Shown here piece after piece: positions 61,635 to 64,000 of a stretch of 64,000 nt of DNA (positions are counted from its first letter, which is position 1; every line of letters starts with the position of its first letter). Source of the stretch: JAICXG01 sp036494545 (GTDB lineage Bacteria; Verrucomicrobiota; Verrucomicrobiia; Chthoniobacterales; UBA10450); contig DASXOB010000017.1 of the NCBI GenBank assembly GCA_036494545.1, positions 78,352-142,351 of the forward strand. Reading direction: 5' to 3'. The position numbers were made by a program, and so were the translations under genes. The notes under the pieces were generated by a model. The model was not told where the DNA came from, searched no databases, and saw only the letters and a program-made list of their open reading frames with translations.

Positions 61635-64000
61635 TTAGGCGACATTCTCCAGGAAGGTCGGCGCCTGGCCTCCGACTTTGACGTCGAGGCCTAACGACTG
61701 CATTTCCTTGATTAGAACATTGAATGATTCCGGTGTTCCGGCTTCGAGCGAGTTGTCGCCTTTCACGATCGATTCATAGATGCGAGTGCGGCCCTGCACG
61801 TCATCGGACTTCACCGTGAGGAGCTCCTGCAAGGTGTAAGCCGCGCCGTAAGCCTCGAGCGCCCAGACTTCCATTTCGCCGAAACGCTGACCGCCGTACT
61901 GCGCCTTTCCGCCGAGCGGTTGCTGCGTGACTAACGAATACGGTCCGACCGCGCGAGCGTGAATCTTGTCCGCCACGAGATGGCCAAGCTTCATCATGTA
62001 AATGTAGCCGACAACGACTTCCTGATCGAAAGCATCTCCAGTGCGTCCGTCGAAGAGACGAGCCTTGCCGTTTTCCTGAACCCAGGTAAACCCATCGATC
62101 TTTTTCGCATCCTCGAGGTAACTGCGGATCTTGCTCTCTGCGATTCCATCGAAGACTGGGGTCGCGACCTTAAAGCCGAGCGCCTTGGCCGCGACGCCGA
62201 GGTGCGTTTCGAGCACCTGGCCCACATTCATACGGCTAGGCACACCTAACGGGTTGAGTACGATCTCGACTGGAGTGCCATCAGGCAGAAACGGCATGTC
62301 TTCCTCGGGCACGATACGGGCCACGACGCCCTTATTCCCGTGGCGGCCAGCCATCTTGTCGCCCACGCTCAGCTTGCGTTTGCTCGCGATGAAAACCTTT
62401 ACCTGCTTGATAATGCCAGGGTCGATGTCGTCGCCGCTCTCGACACGATCCATTGAGCGCTCCCGCTCCAGTTCCAGCTCGGCGAACTTGTGTTCGTACT
62501 GGGCGATGATTTCGCGGATCTTGTTACGGATGGGCGAGGGGTCGATTTCAATGTGGTCATAAGCCACCGCCAGTTTGCGCAAGAGCGTCTTGGTGATCTT
62601 TCGATTCGCCGGGATAATGATTTCGCCGGTCTGTGCATTGACGACATCGAGCGGGATCTTCTCGCCTAACAAGACATTGGAGAGGGTGTCGGTCAGTTGC
62701 TCGGTGAGCTCGTCTTTTTTCTTGCGGTTGTCTTCCGCGATCGCTTTGAGCTGGCGTTTGGTTTCTGCGGGAGTGAGTTTTTCCCGCGCCACTTCGCGAC
62801 GGGAAGAGACTTTCACGTCCATTACGATGCCGTAAGTGCCGGACGGAACGGTGAGTGAGGTGTCCTTCACGTCGGCTGCCTTTTCGCCGAAAATGGCACG
62901 GAGCAGGCGCTCTTCGGGCGCAAGTTCGGTTTCGCTCTTCGGTGTGATTTTGCCAACGAGAATGTCGCCCGGCTTCACTTCCGCACCGACACGGATGACA
63001 CCATCGGAACCGAGGTTGCGCAGAGCCTCTTCGCTTACATTTGGGATGTCGCGCGTGATCTCTTCCGGACCCAGTTTGGTGTCCCGAGCGCCGATCTCAA
63101 ATTCGTCGATATGGATGGAAGTGTAGATGTCCTCCTTCACCACCTTCTCCGAGATCATGATGGCGTCTTCGAAGTTGTAACCGTTCCAAGGCATAAAGGC
63201 GACAAGCACGTTGCGGCCGAGGGCAAGCTCGCCGTTCTGGGTATTAGGACCGTCGGCGATAACCTGCGCCTTCTTCACGTGCTGGCCTTTCTTCACGATC
63301 GGCTTCTGATTCACGCAGGTGCCGGCGTTGGAACGCATGAATTTGCGCAGTTCGTAAACGTGAACGCCGGCCTCAATATCGGTCTTGAGCTTCTTGCGGC
63401 TTTCCGGCATTTCGCCGTCTTTCGTGATGATGATTTGGTCCGCAGTCACGGAAGCGACGCGGCCGGGCTCGGTCGCGATCACGACCGCGCGTGAATCGCG
63501 CGCGACTTTCGACTCGAGACCGGTGCCGACGAGGGGCGCTTCGGAAACGATCAACGGTACGCCTTGGCGTTGCATGTTGGAACCCATGAGCGCGCGGTTG
63601 GCGTCGTCGTGTTCGAGGAATGGAATGAGACCAGCGGCGACGGAAACGAGCTGCTTCGGCGAGACGTCCATATAATGGACCTTTGAAGGCTCAACTTCGA
63701 GGAAGTCGCCACGGTAGCGGACAGAAACCTTTTCGCCGGTGAAACGACCTTTGTCGTCCATGGGCGCATTCGCTTGCGCGACTATGAAATTTTCTTCGCG
63801 ATCGCCAGTCAGATAATCGACCTGGTCGCTGACGCGGCCGTTCTCGACTTTACGGTAAGGCGTTTCGATAAAACCGAATTCGTTGATCCGGGCAAAGGTG
63901 CTCATCGAACTGATGAGACCGATGTTGGGGCCTTCCGGCGTTTCGATGGGGCAAATCCGGCCGTAGTGCGACGGATGGACGTCGCGCACTTCGAACCCGG
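61635..64000 (-). CDS. rpoB: DNA-directed RNA polymerase subunit beta, C-terminal two thirds
   Basis: 787 residues of frame open to the window edge, so the N-terminus is missing; GTG 63989 is internal. The fragment begins GFEVRDVHPSHYGRICPIETP, which includes the second rifampicin-pocket segment (ETPEGPNIGLISSMS); the first (RRDC) segment lies outside. WNGYNFEDAIMISEKV, GDKMAGRHGNKGVV and the C-terminal clamp GGQRFGEMEVWALEAYGAA are all intact. It ends ENVA with GCC TAA CC, an 8 of 9 match to the word over the stop. One exact word at 61689 codes the conserved SLG near the C-terminus; TTGTTAGGC at 62654 codes LLG and GACTAACGA is at 61929. Confidence 0.99.
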   Translation of the reverse strand, partial: GFEVRDVHPSHYGRICPIETPEGPNIGLISSMSTFARINEFGFIETPYRKVENGRVSDQVDYLTGDREENFIVAQANAPMDDKGRFTGEKVSVRYRGDFLEVEPSKVHYMDVSPKQLVSVAAGLIPFLEHDDANRALMGSNMQRQGVPLIVSEAPLVGTGLESKVARDSRAVVIATEPGRVASVTADQIIITKDGEMPESRKKLKTDIEAGVHVYELRKFMRSNAGTCVNQKPIVKKGQHVKKAQVIADGPNTQNGELALGRNVLVAFMPWNGYNFEDAIMISEKVVKEDIYTSIHIDEFEIGARDTKLGPEEITRDIPNVSEEALRNLGSDGVIRVGAEVKPGDILVGKITPKSETELAPEERLLRAIFGEKAADVKDTSLTVPSGTYGIVMDVKVSSRREVAREKLTPAETKRQLKAIAEDNRKKKDELTEQLTDTLSNVLLGEKIPLDVVNAQTGEIIIPANRKITKTLLRKLAVAYDHIEIDPSPIRNKIREIIAQYEHKFAELELERERSMDRVESGDDIDPGIIKQVKVFIASKRKLSVGDKMAGRHGNKGVVARIVPEEDMPFLPDGTPVEIVLNPLGVPSRMNVGQVLETHLGVAAKALGFKVATPVFDGIAESKIRSYLEDAKKIDGFTWVQENGKARLFDGRTGDAFDQEVVVGYIYMMKLGHLVADKIHARAVGPYSLVTQQPLGGKAQYGGQRFGEMEVWALEAYGAAYTLQELLTVKSDDVQGRTRIYESIVKGDNSLEAGTPESFNVLIKEMQSLGLDVKVGGQAPTFLENVA

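Larger units (their letters stand above)
2234..61697. repeat. Dispersed 9-base word family GCCTAACGA / TCGTTAGGC
   Basis: Read by eye. Plus-strand GCCTAACGA starts at 4820, 9562, 10222, 12449, 16693, 17971, 18274, 18781, 20018, 22271, 23187, 24729, 24888, 34321, 34526, 34724, 37741, 38845, 41971, 42031, 42621, 44132, 44526, 48922, 49434, 50126, 51048, 52279, 53194, 57885, 61689. TCGTTAGGC starts at 2234, 3194, 4104, 5940, 8212, 11396, 13452, 13625, 15900, 16985, 17499, 19166, 21746, 23418, 25284, 27346, 28279, 30636, 30731, 33052, 33444, 34005, 36032, 36745, 38117, 38252, 40489, 45530, 47964, 50408, 51472, 54088, 54319, 55415, 55752, 56772, 57038. The 8-base core alone is at 3782, 4631, 8973, 9776, 14213, 14755, 24188, 27105, 41128, 43869, 44566, 45580, 55185. 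The variant TTGTTAGGC occurs about 12 times. There is no flanking consensus beyond the 9 bases and no target duplication, so this is not a mobile element. Confidence 0.9.

Noticed and set aside
2234..61697. TTAGGC in the word resembles a eukaryotic telomere repeat unit (nematode TTAGGC).
   Set aside because: Copies are single, dispersed and in both orientations inside bacterial genes; there is no tandem run.
2234..61697. The word as a Chi- or KOPS-like polarised motif.
   Set aside because: Exact copies are nearly equal on the two strands (about 37 and 31), and orientation does not switch at any point of the window.
2234..61697. The word as the end of a small insertion element or MITE.
   Set aside because: Flanking bases are unrelated from copy to copy and reading frames run through it without disruption.

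Overview
The window is GC-rich bacterial DNA, coding almost from end to end. There is no stretch of more than about 175 bases without a gene, and I see no tRNA, rRNA, CRISPR array, transposase or phage gene. RpoC has the KNPETINYRTFKPEKGGLF and SHIWFYKCMPSRLGL signatures that I associate with Verrucomicrobiota. The large paralogous families of MacB-like 'duplicated orphan permeases' (ADOP, first described in Acidobacteria) also fit a soil verrucomicrobium, for example a Chthoniobacterales relative. The phylum is an inference; Acidobacteriota is the main alternative.

Layout. From 1 to 56770 everything is on the + strand: 22 ADOP-type permease genes (one cut by the window edge, 21 complete at 803-856 aa) stand head to tail, mostly with gaps of 0-160 bases or overlaps of 4-8 bases. 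Only four other genes interrupt the array: one MacB/LolD-type ABC ATPase (536-1237), one exported DUF4097-like beta-repeat protein (3804-4814), and a two-gene molybdenum hydroxylase of the isoquinoline 1-oxidoreductase (IorA/IorB) type (17415-20023). From 56775 to the end everything is on the - strand and housekeeping: a PduO-type cobalamin adenosyltransferase, then (upstream on that strand) rpoC and the C-terminal two thirds of rpoB, with an intrinsic terminator after rpoC.

Permease architecture. Each protein is a duplicated MacB: a short cytoplasmic N-terminus (typically MNDLRYAFRQLLKSPGF), TM1 at about residues 18-40, a periplasmic MacB_PCD domain (about 50-240), a first FtsX domain with three TMs (about 260-400, with the conserved LLIACANVANLLLAR segment near residue 280), a TM near 420, a second periplasmic domain (about 440-660), and a second FtsX domain ending in PARRATRVDP..ALR.E. 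With two FtsX halves in one chain, each could form a complete transmembrane module and would need only an ATPase. The single ATPase at 536 is the only visible candidate. Substrates are unknown.

The most unusual signal is not a gene. The 9-mer GCCTAACGA (reverse complement TCGTTAGGC) occurs about 68 times exactly in 64 kb by my reading, where about 0.5 is expected by chance. It is in near balance on the two strands. It lies inside unrelated genes (permeases, molybdenum hydroxylase, DUF4097, pduO, rpoC, rpoB), where it is accommodated by unusual synonymous codons, and it is about ten times denser in the tiny intergenic gaps. It behaves like a DNA-uptake-sequence-type or other genome-wide sequence tag. 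Other signals are scars of deleted permeases between living ones, stop/start overlaps reused at many junctions, and mosaic 5' ends, all suggesting that the array grows and shrinks by recombination.
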